The notes beneath the pieces were generated by a model. That model saw only the letters and a program-made list of their open reading frames with translations. It made no database searches and was not told the DNA's origin. The position numbers were made by a program, and so were the translations under genes. From CAYGZM01 sp964354365 (GTDB lineage: Bacteria; Planctomycetota; Phycisphaerae; Sedimentisphaerales; Anaerobacaceae), in the NCBI GenBank assembly GCA_964354365.1, contig CAYGZM010000036.1, forward strand, positions 1 to 29,452: a DNA stretch of 29,452 bases, written 5' to 3'. Of the stretch, positions 1-8,522 are shown piece by piece. Position 1 is the stretch's first letter. Each line of letters begins with the position of its first letter.

Positions 1-151
1 GCGATTCGATTAGCGACCTGATATAGTCCAGCGGCTCGCTGGCCGCCGAATAGGCGCCCGGCCCAAGCTCCGCCAATTGCTTCATTACCGAACCGGTCTT
101 GGCAATTGAAGCATGAATCGATTCGCCGATAGTAATCAACGGCTTTTTCAA
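1..151 (-). CDS. Pterin-binding (dihydropteroate synthase-like) enzyme, N-terminal part
   Basis: Only the first 50 residues lie in the window; the gene runs off its left edge. The start is taken as TTG at 151 because a GGAAGG ribosome site sits eight bases upstream. The peptide begins MKKPLITIGESIHASI and continues with KTGSVMKQLAELGPGAYS. An IGE motif right after a short first strand is typical of dihydropteroate synthase and methyltetrahydrofolate:corrinoid methyltransferase TIM barrels, which bind a pterin. That family placement is from memory of the N-terminal pattern; the catalytic part is not visible, so folate synthesis and corrinoid methyl transfer cannot be told apart. An in-frame GTG at 172 is a possible longer start without a matching ribosome site. 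Confidence 0.55.
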   Translation of the reverse strand, partial: MKKPLITIGESIHASIAKTGSVMKQLAELGPGAYSAASEPLDYIRSLIES

Positions 152-445
152 AACACTATCCTTCCCAGACACCAAACTCAATCATTACGCCAATAAAGTC
201 TATCCCGGCGCAGCGGAACTTCGCGCCTTGTTCTCTTCAGTGGCTACGATTCTACAGCCGCCCAACCCTCACGGCAAGAAACAACGCCCGGTTCTCCTCT
301 TTTTGACCGTCAAGTTGCCCAAAAAGCCTCTAAGCAACCCGCGCCGCCACCGCCGTTTTCACACGCAAAAGCACTCTGTGACCGCTTCTGTGATGTGCAG
401 TATCTCGGCCAGAGCACTATAGTGCCTGCCCAACGAATCCTGCGT

Positions 446-465
446 TGTGGATAACCTGTTGATAA
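446..465 (-). promoter_or_regulatory. Pair of DnaA-box-like sites
   Basis: Read on the minus strand, 446-454 is a perfect DnaA box TTATCCACA and 457-465 is TTATCAACA (8 of 9). The two start 11 bases apart, one helical turn. Further 8-of-9 matches lie at 609-617 (TTATCGACA, plus strand) and 718-726 (TTATCCACC, minus strand). The base matches are seen directly; DnaA binding is inferred. Confidence 0.4.
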
Positions 466-853
466 CTCGAATCCGCCCCACACAAGCCCCTTCTCGGACT
501 GCCGCAAAGAGTGCTGGCAAAATGGGTAATATCTATTTTTGGCCACCGAAGGCACTGCTCTAAAAAGGCGTTTTTTGCTGTAAGCCCCCCACAATAAAGG
601 GTTTATGTTTATCGACAAACCGGCACCTTTAAGTCGCCTATATTTCGTCGGTCGTGGGTCGAAAATAAGCTCGCATTTCAGAAGATTTGCAAACACAGGG
701 AAAACAATTGCATTGCCGGTGGATAAGCCGTCGAAAAGTCACCTCGTGGCACGCAAATTGCTTGCTGCCAATACGCAAGTTTCCCACATTCGTGAAGGTA
801 GAAACCCGTCTTCGCCCTCGATCCCACTATGTACACCCGGACAAGCTACCTCG

Positions 854-904
854 CCTAAACTCCGCGGCAGGCACTCGCAAGCGCCGCAGGCAGCAAGGTT
901 TAGG
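854..904. repeat. Imperfect hairpin upstream of the lipoprotein gene
   Basis: CCTAAAC at 854-860 is the exact complement of GTTTAGG at 898-904, and inner GCGGC and GCCGC blocks can extend the pairing. It has no T-run, so it is more likely a dispersed palindrome than a terminator. Confidence 0.4.
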
Positions 905-942
905 TAAAGCTAACCGCGTTTCGCGAAAAATAGTGGAACTTT

Positions 943-973
943 TTGCTGGTTTTTCGGGCCGACCGCCTATAAT
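943..973 (+). promoter_or_regulatory. Candidate promoter of the lipoprotein gene
   Basis: TTGCTG at 943-948 and a perfect TATAAT at 968-973 are separated by 19 bases, slightly longer than ideal. Transcription would start near 980, giving a leader of about 27 bases that carries an AAGGA ribosome site before the ATG at 1007. Confidence 0.5.
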
Positions 974-1006
974 GGTGGCGCAGTAACCGCGACAAAGGAA
1001 CCATGA

Positions 1007-1513
1007 ATGAGAATTCTTACAAGATACTTGCTGCTTGTGCTCATCGCCCTGCTCCTCGCCGCCCAGGGCTGCAAAACTCCGCTTGGGGGGCGGACAAAAA
1101 CGGCCGAGCGTTTAGCCTGGGGCGAGCCAGCCTGGGGACCGTCCGTGGAGGGTCTCCAGTGCCGGCTGCGGCTGGACCGGAGAGACTGGCCAATCAGCGA
1201 GACCCCGGTGCTCCAGTTTGATTTGCGCAACGGCGGCAAGAGGACCTTCGCATTCTGGCCCGCCCAAAAAATGCAGCTCTGCGAAATCGAGTTCGACGGC
1301 AAGTGGCGCCGCTGGCCCGATGCCGTCATGATCGACAGCCCAGTCTGGCCCCTCGCCCCCGGCGCTCAGTATAACGCAGTCACAATCGAACTGGATAAGC
1401 GTTTCGGCATCAAGCTCGCGCCCGGCAGGCATATCCTTCGCATCGCCTTCACCTTGGAAGGGGTCAGGGTCGTAAGCAACCCGGTCGGCATCAAAATCCT
1501 GCCGCGCAAGTAA
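1007..1513 (+). CDS. Small exported lipoprotein of unknown function
   Basis: The protein has 168 residues. Residues 1-22 form a lipoprotein signal: a basic start, a leucine-rich core and a lipobox ending AAQGC, so Cys22 would be lipidated after cleavage. The mature part has alternating hydrophobic strands (about residues 48-165) with the pattern of an immunoglobulin-like beta-sandwich, including LQFDLRNGGKRTF, similar to small planctomycete lipoproteins and BsuPI-type domains. The start ATG at 1007 is chosen over the out-of-frame ATG at 1003 because AAGGA lies seven bases upstream and the lipobox is in this frame. It stands alone between a minus-strand folate-type gene and the minus-strand glycosidase block, whose last gene ends 58 bases away tail to tail. 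No enzymatic residues are evident; a role at the cell envelope is inferred. Confidence 0.75.
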   Translation: MRILTRYLLLVLIALLLAAQGCKTPLGGRTKTAERLAWGEPAWGPSVEGLQCRLRLDRRDWPISETPVLQFDLRNGGKRTFAFWPAQKMQLCEIEFDGKWRRWPDAVMIDSPVWPLAPGAQYNAVTIELDKRFGIKLAPGRHILRIAFTLEGVRVVSNPVGIKILPRK

Positions 1514-1571
1514 TGACCGCCGGCCCATGCGCCGCCGCGCATTGGTGCACATCACAACCCCAAAAGACACG

Positions 1572-3387
1572 CTACTTAGCCACGCGGGACGCCAGAAAAT
1601 CAAAGACGTCGTGAACCACCGCCTCGGCGTAGGGACCGTTCAGCAAGCCGAACCAGGCGTAGATGACTCGCCCGCCCTCCTTCAGCTCAGCATACGCGAT
1701 GGCATCGCCAAGGTACTTCTCCTCGCCGTCGCGCAATTGCAGCAGCGAAGTGTACTTGGCCTGCCCATCCTCAAGCATCGCCCTCCACCGCAGGTCGCCC
1801 GATGCAGGGAACGCAAACTCCCCCGGCACATGCGGCAGCAACCGCTGAGGCTGGATGAAAGTCAGCTTCGCATCGCTCTGCGGCCTCTCCCAGCCGCCGC
1901 GTATAGTCGCCCCGAAGCGGCCTGCCTGGTTCACCACCTTTCCGTCCTGGTCGTAGTAGAACGGCCAGGGCAGGGCGGGGAGCACCGCGAGCGACCCGCC
2001 CGCCTTGAGATACGCCGCCAGCGCATCATCGACGTCGCCGGTTTTCTTTACCGTCCGGCGATAATGCTCACCCGCACAGTACAGCAGCGCCTGGTGCTTA
2101 GCCGGGTCCACACCGCCGGCCACCTGCTCCCACGAGAGAATCTCGACATCTACTCCCACATCCAGCAGCCACCAGAACGCCATTGAGTCCGCGTCCGACA
2201 ACGCGCCTATCCGTATGCCCCTATACTTGTCACGCAGAGCGACCTTTTCCGCCGTGGACACACTGCCGGCCGGAGCTGGCGCACCACTGGGGGCCGAATA
2301 CGGACTATAATTGCGGGCCGAAGGATGAACGACGCGCGTGTGGGCCTTGAAGATCTTAGTATAGTGCGCTGTAAGGTCGAGATACAGCTCCTTGTCTTCG
2401 AGCGAGGGCTCTATCTCGCTGCCCTCGTGCCACTCGTTGAAGCTCGTAATGAGCACCCAGTGCGGGTCCGCTTCAATCGCCGCATCCCACTGCGCCCTAT
2501 ACAACTCGCCGTCGAACCGCTTCACAGCAAGGCCCGGCTTGCGAATCTTTGTGTCATCGTATCCGGGAATCACCGTCAGCGCGCTTATCTTGCCCATCCT
2601 GCCCGCGCCGTCTGCTAACTCCACCCACGCCCGGTACGTCCCGGGCGCCCACTTGCGAACATCGGCAGGCGTCATACCTTGAAGCGACCCGGCGGTGTTG
2701 TACGTGTGAAGCCCGTCAAAAACGCGGGCCGCCCCGTAGCTGAACTGATCGCCGATCGCCCTGAGACCCACCACCACCTTCTGACTGTTGATAATGCGGA
2801 GCGCCTTGAGCCACCCGGTCAGCCCAATCTCCTGCAAGGCCCGCCCGTACACGAAGACAACCGCGTCGCTCCCGATTTTGAGATAGGCGGGATGCCCGCC
2901 GTACCTGCGCAGGACCTTCAGGATATCCTGCGCCGCCGTCTCTGCGGTTTGTGGCTGCGGCACCGTCTCGTAGTAAATGCAGGGCGGTCAGCCCGTGGCG
3001 CCCGCAGACATCGAGAATGGTCTGCATCGCCCGGTCGGTGTAATCGCCGTGTCCCCACCAGCTCACAATCAATGTATCAATCCCTGCGCGCTTCGCCCAT
3101 CGGCAGTGCTGGTCTATAACGTTGGGGTCGTGCGAATCATACGCGCCGAGGGCCGGATAATGCGTGCTTTCTGAGATGTCCTTCTTATCCGCGTCTATTC
3201 GCCCCCAGTGCTGCACCCTGCCCGCGCCACCCGGCCCGTCCGCCGTACCGTACCACGGATAGTAAAACGCCATCACGCGGCGCGGCTCGGCGCCCTCCAG
3301 CCGACCGGAGGTCATTGCAGCGACCACAAGGCAACCCACCAAAAACGACTTCACCCACAACTGTCTGTGCTTTCCGATTGCCGACAT
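1572..3387 (-). pseudogene. GH99-like secreted glycosidase, one frameshift
   Basis: Two overlapping minus-strand frames make one protein once a single base is removed near 2981-2984. Frame one (from ATG 3387) carries a signal peptide ending near residue 33 and the barrel start MAFYYPWYGT, then HDPNVIDQHCRWAKRAGIDTLIVSWWG. Frame two resumes with CIYYETV and runs to 1572. Rejoined, the product has about 604 residues. SFNEWHEGSEIEPS holds two glutamates three apart (about 318 and 321), matching the catalytic pair of GH99 endo-alpha-mannosidases. The last 220 residues resemble a class I glutamine-amidotransferase-like fold often found behind glycosidase barrels. The start is supported by GGAG seven bases before the ATG. 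The break falls at a CCC run, so a real mutation and an assembly error are both possible. It would act outside the cytoplasm on glycans; the substrate is unknown. Confidence 0.8.
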
Positions 3388-3471
3388 CTTTAGTCTCCAA
3401 ATCCTTGTCATTGCGACCACCTCACCTGATTCTCGAAAAACATACACAAATGGGCCGAGCTTGTCACGTAG

Positions 3472-3489
3472 GGTGGGCTTTAGCCCACC
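3472..3489. repeat. Short palindromic dispersed repeat (GGTGGGCT/AGCCCACC)
   Basis: A perfect 8-base inverted repeat with a two-base centre lies in the 109-base gap between two glycosidase-type genes, just downstream of the stop at 3497. A related sequence occurs at 8089-8105 in the opposite orientation. It has no T-run. Such GTGGGCTTnAGCCCAC palindromes are common between genes in environmental genomes. Confidence 0.6.
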
Positions 3490-3496
3490 AGTTCGG

Positions 3497-5107
3497 CTAA
3501 TACTCAATCGCCACCAAAGTCCGCGGCGTAATCTTCTTTAGATTCACCTTCTTACCGTCAGCCGCAAGCTCGGCGTCTCCATCAAGCGGCAGGACCAGCG
3601 CCTTGCGCGCCGCGACCGATCTGGAGAATTCGAGCGCCGCTTCAATCGGCTCATCATTGAAATTCTCGACGACGGCCAGCCTATCACCAATCAGATACAA
3701 TGCTACCTTGTTCGGAGCATCGAACTTCATCCCGAAAGGCGCCAGTAATTTGTCACGAATCGGGCGAAGCTCTTCGCGGCTCAGTCTCAACAGGCTTTTG
3801 GGTTCGCCCGCGACCTTTAGGATTGTCACATTCCCATCATTGAGCTTCGTGTCGCCCAGCCGTTCAGCCAGCCCGTCGGTTATCAGCACCGGCTTGCCGT
3901 CGTCAAGCATCTTCTTGAGTTTGTCGGAGAATTCCGGGTCCTTGAGCGCGTGCACCGAGAAGAACGCCGCCTCGGCAGCCGGGTCGATCTTCGCAGTCGG
4001 AACGAGCGGCAATCCTAACATCCCCACGAAGTCGAATACATACTGTTCATTCTGCGCGTCGCTGTTCGGCGGCTTGGGGGCGATAATGCCTCTTATGGGC
4101 TTGCTCCGCACGATCTGGGCAAGCCGCAAAAGGCCCGGAATTTCAGTCCGCAGCTTGCGAACGTTCGCAGGCCCCGTCTCGCGCAGCAGCGAACTGTAAC
4201 AGAATAGCAGCATCTCCTTCGCATCGGCCAAAACAGTCTGCCTGGCCTGCTCGACATAAGTATTTTCCGTCGTGCCGTAGGGATCGAACCAGCCGCCGCC
4301 CGTCTTGGCGCCGCCGATCTCGCCGAGCCAGCGCATAATGTAGTACGCCTCGTATTGCGCCTTTCTGCCCCATCTCTCATTGTCGGGGTCGCGTGTCTCG
4401 GTGCCGACCCATATCCTGTCGTAGTCCGCCGACTCGCGCACGACCTCGTAGCCGCGATTGTGAAAATCATCGTACCACTGGGGGTACTTGATTATGATCT
4501 TCACCTTCGGATTAACCGCACGCCCCGCGCCCAGTATCAGCTCGCGACTAAGCCTGACCATCAAGTCGCACCGATAGTCGGCCCACGATTGCCCGCCCCG
4601 CGCAGCCTTGCACTCGTCACACTGGCAATCGGTGAAAAGAAAATCATCGATCATAATCTCATCGACGATCGACGCGGTATATTCAAATATCCGCTTGAGC
4701 TCGTCCTGGGTGCCCTTGTTGGTATAACACGATATCCCGTTCCAGCCGCCCGAAATCTTGCCCATCCGCGTTGTAGTCACGCACCCGGAGACCTCAAACC
4801 CCTCGCTCTTGAATCTCGATTTGGCGTCCTCCAGCGTCTTTCGCTCGGCGGTGTAGCCGTCTCTGAATGTTTCGATGAAAACGTGCGTCACGCCCGTCTC
4901 TTTGCACCACTTCATTGCGTCGTCAATACCCTTCTCGTTCGATAGATACTCCCGCACATTCTGCGCGGTAAAGAGCGTCGATATCTTCAAGACTTCCCTG
5001 TTCTGCCTCGCCAAATCCCACAGCAACCCAGATTCCGCGCGCACGGGCACAGACAACGCCAGCACTGTCAATCCGACAACATATACACAGGTTTTCAGCT
5101 TAATCAT
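3497..5107 (-). CDS. Secreted TIM-barrel protein, putative glycosidase
   Basis: The protein has 536 residues and starts at ATG 5107, which has AGG eight bases upstream; the in-frame GTG at 5116 overlaps that site and is less likely. Residues 1-24 are a signal peptide ending VPVRA. The body reads like a TIM barrel: THVFIETFRDGYTA, VSGCVTTTRMG, then EIMIDDFLFTDCQCDECK. Paired aspartates (about 154-155) after a beta-strand followed by a CxCxxC cluster (161, 163, 166) resemble uncharacterised GH-like families in which the aspartate is at the barrel mouth. Later residues (about 340-420) look like an amidotransferase-type alpha/beta domain, and the last 80 a small beta domain, as seen in GH42-like layouts. 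I cannot assign a family or substrate. It sits between two NEWHEG-type proteins in the same direction (gaps 109 and 86 bases), suggesting one glycan-processing operon. Confidence 0.75.
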   Translation of the reverse strand: MIKLKTCVYVVGLTVLALSVPVRAESGLLWDLARQNREVLKISTLFTAQNVREYLSNEKGIDDAMKWCKETGVTHVFIETFRDGYTAERKTLEDAKSRFKSEGFEVSGCVTTTRMGKISGGWNGISCYTNKGTQDELKRIFEYTASIVDEIMIDDFLFTDCQCDECKAARGGQSWADYRCDLMVRLSRELILGAGRAVNPKVKIIIKYPQWYDDFHNRGYEVVRESADYDRIWVGTETRDPDNERWGRKAQYEAYYIMRWLGEIGGAKTGGGWFDPYGTTENTYVEQARQTVLADAKEMLLFCYSSLLRETGPANVRKLRTEIPGLLRLAQIVRSKPIRGIIAPKPPNSDAQNEQYVFDFVGMLGLPLVPTAKIDPAAEAAFFSVHALKDPEFSDKLKKMLDDGKPVLITDGLAERLGDTKLNDGNVTILKVAGEPKSLLRLSREELRPIRDKLLAPFGMKFDAPNKVALYLIGDRLAVVENFNDEPIEAALEFSRSVAARKALVLPLDGDAELAADGKKVNLKKITPRTLVAIEY

Positions 5108-5193
5108 TTCTCGCACCTTTCAAATCGCCACAGCCTATTCTCACTTTATCAGACCCCAGGTCCACTCTCGGTCAGTCTCTTTGTCCACCACCT

Positions 5194-6789
5194 TCAGCGC
5201 AACAGAGGGCTCTCGAGCTTGACCTTACTGACGGCCAGCGCCAAGTCCCCGCCGACAATGGCGACCCGAAAGTCCGCGCCGTTGCAGCGGTTCATAAAAC
5301 GGCACTGCGGCAGCACGAATCTCGCCGTCCTCCACTGCCCGCTGCTGCCGACCTCGACGTTGCCGACCGGGCGAAACGCGCCTTCAAACAGCCCTTCATT
5401 GGGATTCACGCTGTCGTACTCCAGGCAAAAAGACGAACACCCCGCGTCACGGTACGTCGCCTGAACAACAGCCGTCTTATCGTACAGGTCAAAGGCGAAG
5501 GCATCGTCGATGTTGAAGTAAAGATAACGGCCCCCCTGCACTTGCGGATTGGCCGCCGAGACGACCGCACCGACCTCGCCGAACTTCCTGGCCTCCCAGA
5601 CGCCGTCGCCGCTGCTCGCTCGCAACGCCAAGCCCTCGGCCTTATCCGGCTGCCAACAGACGGCGTTGCCAGCCCCGTAGGGCGAGGGCAATTGAAGATG
5701 CGTCCTTGTATGCCAGAGATCCGAAAACAGCTTCGTCAGCTCGATATACAGCCGGCCATATTCGCGCGAGTCGGCCACGTCCGTACCCTCGTGCCATTCG
5801 TTCCACGTCTCGACGTGCACCATCCACGGCCTGCGCTCCGGACTAAGCTGCAGGACCTTCTTCCACCTGTCAATATACGTCTTGCCGTCCAGCCTCTTGA
5901 CTATCAGCGGCGACCGGCCCGGCACCGCGCTATGGTCATAGCCCGGCCCCAGAGCGATCACCTGCCTGTAGATAAGAGGCCCCGACACCGCACCGCCCCA
6001 GGAATAAATGGCATCGGCCTGCCCCTTCCAACCCTGCGATTTGACGATGAACGGCTCGACGCCGAAGTCCTTGCGGAATCTACTCTTCACGTAGGCAAAC
6101 TGCCCTTCATCCTGGCCCTTCGCAAACGCCGCGTCGTACAAGAAGACTATCGGCTTGTCGTCAACGCGCGCCCACTTCGCCGGCGGGATATAACTGAAAA
6201 AATCCCGCATCGCCGTATAAAACCAATCCTTCCCGAACTCTTCCGAAAGGTCAACGTGGTAATTCCCCTTGCCGTCCCTGCGAAAACTGTTCCACTGAAG
6301 TATCGAGGTATCGTAAAACAATCCTATCTGCGGGGGCTTGAGGCCCTCTTTCTCCAGTTCGCTGTGCGCCTCGACCATCGGCCCCAGGCCCGCGAAACTC
6401 CAGCCGTCGTATTTCCCCGGCACGCCCCAAAAAACCGGCATCAAAAAATCCACGCCTGCCTCGATCATATCGCTCAACTGCCGCTTATGCCAGCCGGCTC
6501 GGTTATAACTGATATTGTTCATATCAGCAGGATGCGTCGTCAATGCGTCCGTGCCGTCGCCGTCAATAATGTGGCTCTTGCTGTCGATATCGTACCAGTA
6601 GAAATACGTCGTCCCCACGATCGGCTGGCCCGATTCAAAACCCTTGGCGCCCTGATGCTCCTTGGCCGACAGACCAAAGTATTTGCCCGGCGGCTTCCCA
6701 GGCAGCTCGTCATCCGCCGCAAACACGGCCACACAAAGCCCGCCCAATAACAGCACCCAAATGAACCTGTATCTTCTCATTATGGTCAT
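5194..6789 (-). CDS. DUF5010/GH99-like secreted glycosidase
   Basis: The protein has 531 residues from ATG 6789, which has AAGGG seven bases upstream; nine further upstream codons in frame lack a ribosome site. Residues about 1-24 form a signal peptide ending VFAAD. The barrel starts with GTTYFYWYDIDSKSHI and includes DMIEAGVDFLMPVFWG, IGLFYDTS and KPIVFLYDAAF. The segment ETWNEWHEGTDVADS holds glutamates at about 331 and 334, the same spacing as the GH99 catalytic pair and as in the neighbouring frameshifted gene. About 150 residues after the barrel form a beta-rich C-terminal domain that could bind carbohydrate. This layout recalls DUF5010 proteins. It is the first of three exported glycosidase-like genes in one direction and follows thiE after 70 bases. 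Enzyme activity and substrate are inferred only. Confidence 0.8.
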   Translation of the reverse strand: MTIMRRYRFIWVLLLGGLCVAVFAADDELPGKPPGKYFGLSAKEHQGAKGFESGQPIVGTTYFYWYDIDSKSHIIDGDGTDALTTHPADMNNISYNRAGWHKRQLSDMIEAGVDFLMPVFWGVPGKYDGWSFAGLGPMVEAHSELEKEGLKPPQIGLFYDTSILQWNSFRRDGKGNYHVDLSEEFGKDWFYTAMRDFFSYIPPAKWARVDDKPIVFLYDAAFAKGQDEGQFAYVKSRFRKDFGVEPFIVKSQGWKGQADAIYSWGGAVSGPLIYRQVIALGPGYDHSAVPGRSPLIVKRLDGKTYIDRWKKVLQLSPERRPWMVHVETWNEWHEGTDVADSREYGRLYIELTKLFSDLWHTRTHLQLPSPYGAGNAVCWQPDKAEGLALRASSGDGVWEARKFGEVGAVVSAANPQVQGGRYLYFNIDDAFAFDLYDKTAVVQATYRDAGCSSFCLEYDSVNPNEGLFEGAFRPVGNVEVGSSGQWRTARFVLPQCRFMNRCNGADFRVAIVGGDLALAVSKVKLESPLLR

Positions 6790-6859
6790 AATCGATCCCT
6801 TCTTCCAACCAGCCAATTACCCTACCAGCACAGCCACAGCGCCGACAAAACGCCCAGTG

Positions 6860-7912
6860 CTACCCTTTCTTCAATGAGACGATCTTCTCCTTCAGCGCAT
6901 GGCACACAGCGGCGGGGTCGCTCGCCCTCGTCACCGCTGAGCAGACCGCCACAGCGCCGGCGCCGGCACGCATAACTTCCTCCACCTCGTCCACCGTTAT
7001 TCCCCCGATCCCAACACTCGCGATCCCCGTCCCGGCAAGCTCCTTCGCCGCCGCCGTGACATACTCCAGCCCTACCGCCTCAATCCCCGGCTTGGTGTCA
7101 GTGGTAAAGACAGGACCCAGCGACACGTAGGTGGGCAGCTCGGCGCACGCCGCACGAAGCTGCTTGAGCAAGTGTGTGCTCTTACCTACAATTAGAGGCG
7201 TCATCTGCAGCTTGCGCGCCGCCGCAACGGGCACGTCGTTCTGCCCAAGGTGAACACCATCGGCGCCCGCAGCGATGGCGATATCCGCACGGTCATTCAC
7301 AATGCTCAGGACGCCCGCCTCCCTGCATATACGAACGAACTCGACCGCAACTGCAAACAACCTGTCGCCCGTCATCTCCTTGACCCGCAACTGGATGCAG
7401 TCGGCGCCCCCGGCCGCACACTTGCCCGCCAGCGAGATAATCTCCAGGGGCAGATCGCTGCTAATGATGACATACAACCCGACGCGCTTGAACTTCTGCG
7501 CCGGCTCACTGAAAACAACGATATCCTTCTCAAGGGCGTAAGCCGCAAAGCGCAGCCCTTCAAGCGTCTCGGCCAGCGGTCGGTTCTCCGTCTCCGCCAT
7601 CTCAGCGAGCGCCCGTAAAGCCTCCGTCAGGCGCTTGCAGCCCGCCGTAAAACAATCCGCAAGATCACCGCGCGAAAGCTGACTGTCAACGGCCCTGCCC
7701 GCACCAACATCGGCAAACGTATCCCTGCTCGCGATGAGACCGCCAGCGTCAAGTTTGCCGACCGCCGCACATAACTTGTGACGAAGACTCTTGGCTCGCT
7801 CGGTAAGCGAGGCCGAATTCAGGGCAAACCTGCAGAAATCCTCAACAACGCGCGCCGCCTCACGGGCGCGATTGAAATTCGCATCGATAATCCTATAAGC
7901 AGCACGCTCCAT
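6860..7912 (-). CDS. thiE: Thiamine phosphate synthase with N-terminal ThiD2 domain
   Basis: The protein has 350 residues. Residues 1-140 match the ThiD2 domain (YRIIDANFNRAREAARVVEDFCRF), a hydroxymethylpyrimidine phosphate kinase unrelated to ThiD that is often fused to ThiE. Residues 145-350 are ThiE, which joins pyrimidine pyrophosphate and thiazole phosphate to make thiamine phosphate. Visible ThiE motifs are CIQLRVKE (172-179), VNDRADIAIAAGADGVHLGQ (205-224), IVGKSTH (241-247), YVSLGPVFTTDTKPG (262-276) and GIGGIT. The start is ATG 7912, where similarity to ThiD2 begins. It has no ribosome site, and a TATAAT lies only 11 bases away, so the message may be leaderless. I searched the upstream spacer for a TPP riboswitch and saw none. 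The glycosidase block follows after 70 bases and may be read through, though the functions are unrelated. Confidence 0.92.
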   Translation of the reverse strand: MERAAYRIIDANFNRAREAARVVEDFCRFALNSASLTERAKSLRHKLCAAVGKLDAGGLIASRDTFADVGAGRAVDSQLSRGDLADCFTAGCKRLTEALRALAEMAETENRPLAETLEGLRFAAYALEKDIVVFSEPAQKFKRVGLYVIISSDLPLEIISLAGKCAAGGADCIQLRVKEMTGDRLFAVAVEFVRICREAGVLSIVNDRADIAIAAGADGVHLGQNDVPVAAARKLQMTPLIVGKSTHLLKQLRAACAELPTYVSLGPVFTTDTKPGIEAVGLEYVTAAAKELAGTGIASVGIGGITVDEVEEVMRAGAGAVAVCSAVTRASDPAAVCHALKEKIVSLKKG

Positions 7913-7922
7913 AACAGGGCCG

Positions 7923-7928
7923 ATTATA
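7923..7928 (-). promoter_or_regulatory. TATAAT box just upstream of thiE
   Basis: On the minus strand a perfect TATAAT ends 11 bases before the thiE ATG, which would place the transcript start about four bases before the codon. No good -35 hexamer is present at 16-18 bases, so the support is moderate. Confidence 0.35.
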
Positions 7929-8030
7929 CGAGGCGAACTACCCGTTGAGTAGCCAAAAGCCTGGTGAAAACTCCCGCCCCCAAGCCCCGCGCACCGCTGC
8001 TCCCACCACGGGTGCAGGCCTCCACGGCGC

Positions 8031-8072
8031 AAAAAATCAGCGGAGTCGCTCCTCCTCCGGACGCGACTCCGC
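8031..8072 (-). terminator. Rho-independent terminator, minus strand
   Basis: A perfect 10-base stem (8040-8049 with 8063-8072, GCGGAGTCGC/GCGACTCCGC) with a 13-base loop is followed, on the minus strand, by TGATTTTTTG. It separates thiE from the upstream sulfatase-like gene. Confidence 0.8.
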
Positions 8073-8124
8073 AATACCCATTAACAAAGCGGGCCGAAGC
8101 CCACCTTGAGATACCCAAAAAATC

Positions 8125-8171
8125 GGGCGGACATGTCCTCCTCCAATATGCGGTTTTTAGGGCGTCCGCCC
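8125..8171. repeat. Inverted pair GGGCGGAC/GTCCGCCC
   Basis: Eight-base arms at 8125-8132 and 8164-8171 are exact complements around a 31-base loop. It is probably one of the dispersed palindromes of this genome. Confidence 0.4.
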
Positions 8172-8522
8172 AATGTTATCCACTTAGAGATAAACCAACA
8201 CAAACTGCAAACAATATGCCAACACAAGCAAGAAGGGGCCGTTCCTGTCCGCTTGCTCGTTCTAAAGTCCTCTAACAACCACACTTACACCCGCGCGCGC
8301 CTCGCTGGCGGCGATACGGTCAAATCCCGCTTTTTAACGCCACGTTGTTTTTCGTCAACGCCAAATACTCCCAAGTCGCCCACATTAACACCATAAGACC
8401 CGTAAAATCGCCACTAATCCCCCAAAACTACGCGTGTTTACAAAAAGCAACGCATCCATACACAATCAACAGCCGCCATCGCTGGAAGGACCCGCAGGAT
8501 AGGAAGGCAAAAACGTCCACGC

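Larger units (their letters stand above)
152..1006. other. 855-base spacer without a convincing gene
   Basis: Open frames here (for example 310-696 minus and 605-907 plus) lack ribosome sites and show no recognisable protein pattern. The spacer holds the divergent control regions of the genes on both sides, a run of DnaA-box-like nonamers (446-465, 609-617, 718-726), a large imperfect hairpin (854-904) and the promoter of the lipoprotein gene (943-973). Nothing else was recognised. Confidence 0.6.
7913..8522. other. 610-base spacer between thiE and the sulfatase-like gene
   Basis: No gene is supported. The spacer holds a minus-strand terminator (8031-8072), a GGGCCGAAGCCCACC palindrome related to the one at 3472 (about 8089-8105), an inverted pair GGGCGGAC/GTCCGCCC (8125-8132 and 8164-8171) and a DnaA-box-like TTATCCACT (8176-8184). 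The terminator lies some 450 bases past the sulfatase-like stop, so the transcript tail or a separate small RNA could fill the interval; neither is shown. Confidence 0.5.

Noticed and set aside
310..696. 128-residue minus-strand open frame in the left spacer
   Set aside because: No ribosome site, odd composition, and it covers the DnaA-box-like sites; it appears to be chance.
5542..6750. 402-residue plus-strand open frame
   Set aside because: It lies opposite the DUF5010-like gene; the minus-strand product has a signal peptide and catalytic motif, while this frame is Arg/Pro-rich with no ribosome site.
8081..8284. Small minus-strand frame with GGAGGAGG before an internal ATG
   Set aside because: The ribosome-like site is close to the ATG, but the 17 codons that follow end in a dispersed palindrome and show no protein pattern.
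7913..8522. TPP riboswitch upstream of thiE
   Set aside because: I looked for the CUGAGA and the conserved pyrimidine/pyrophosphate-binding words on the minus strand and found none.
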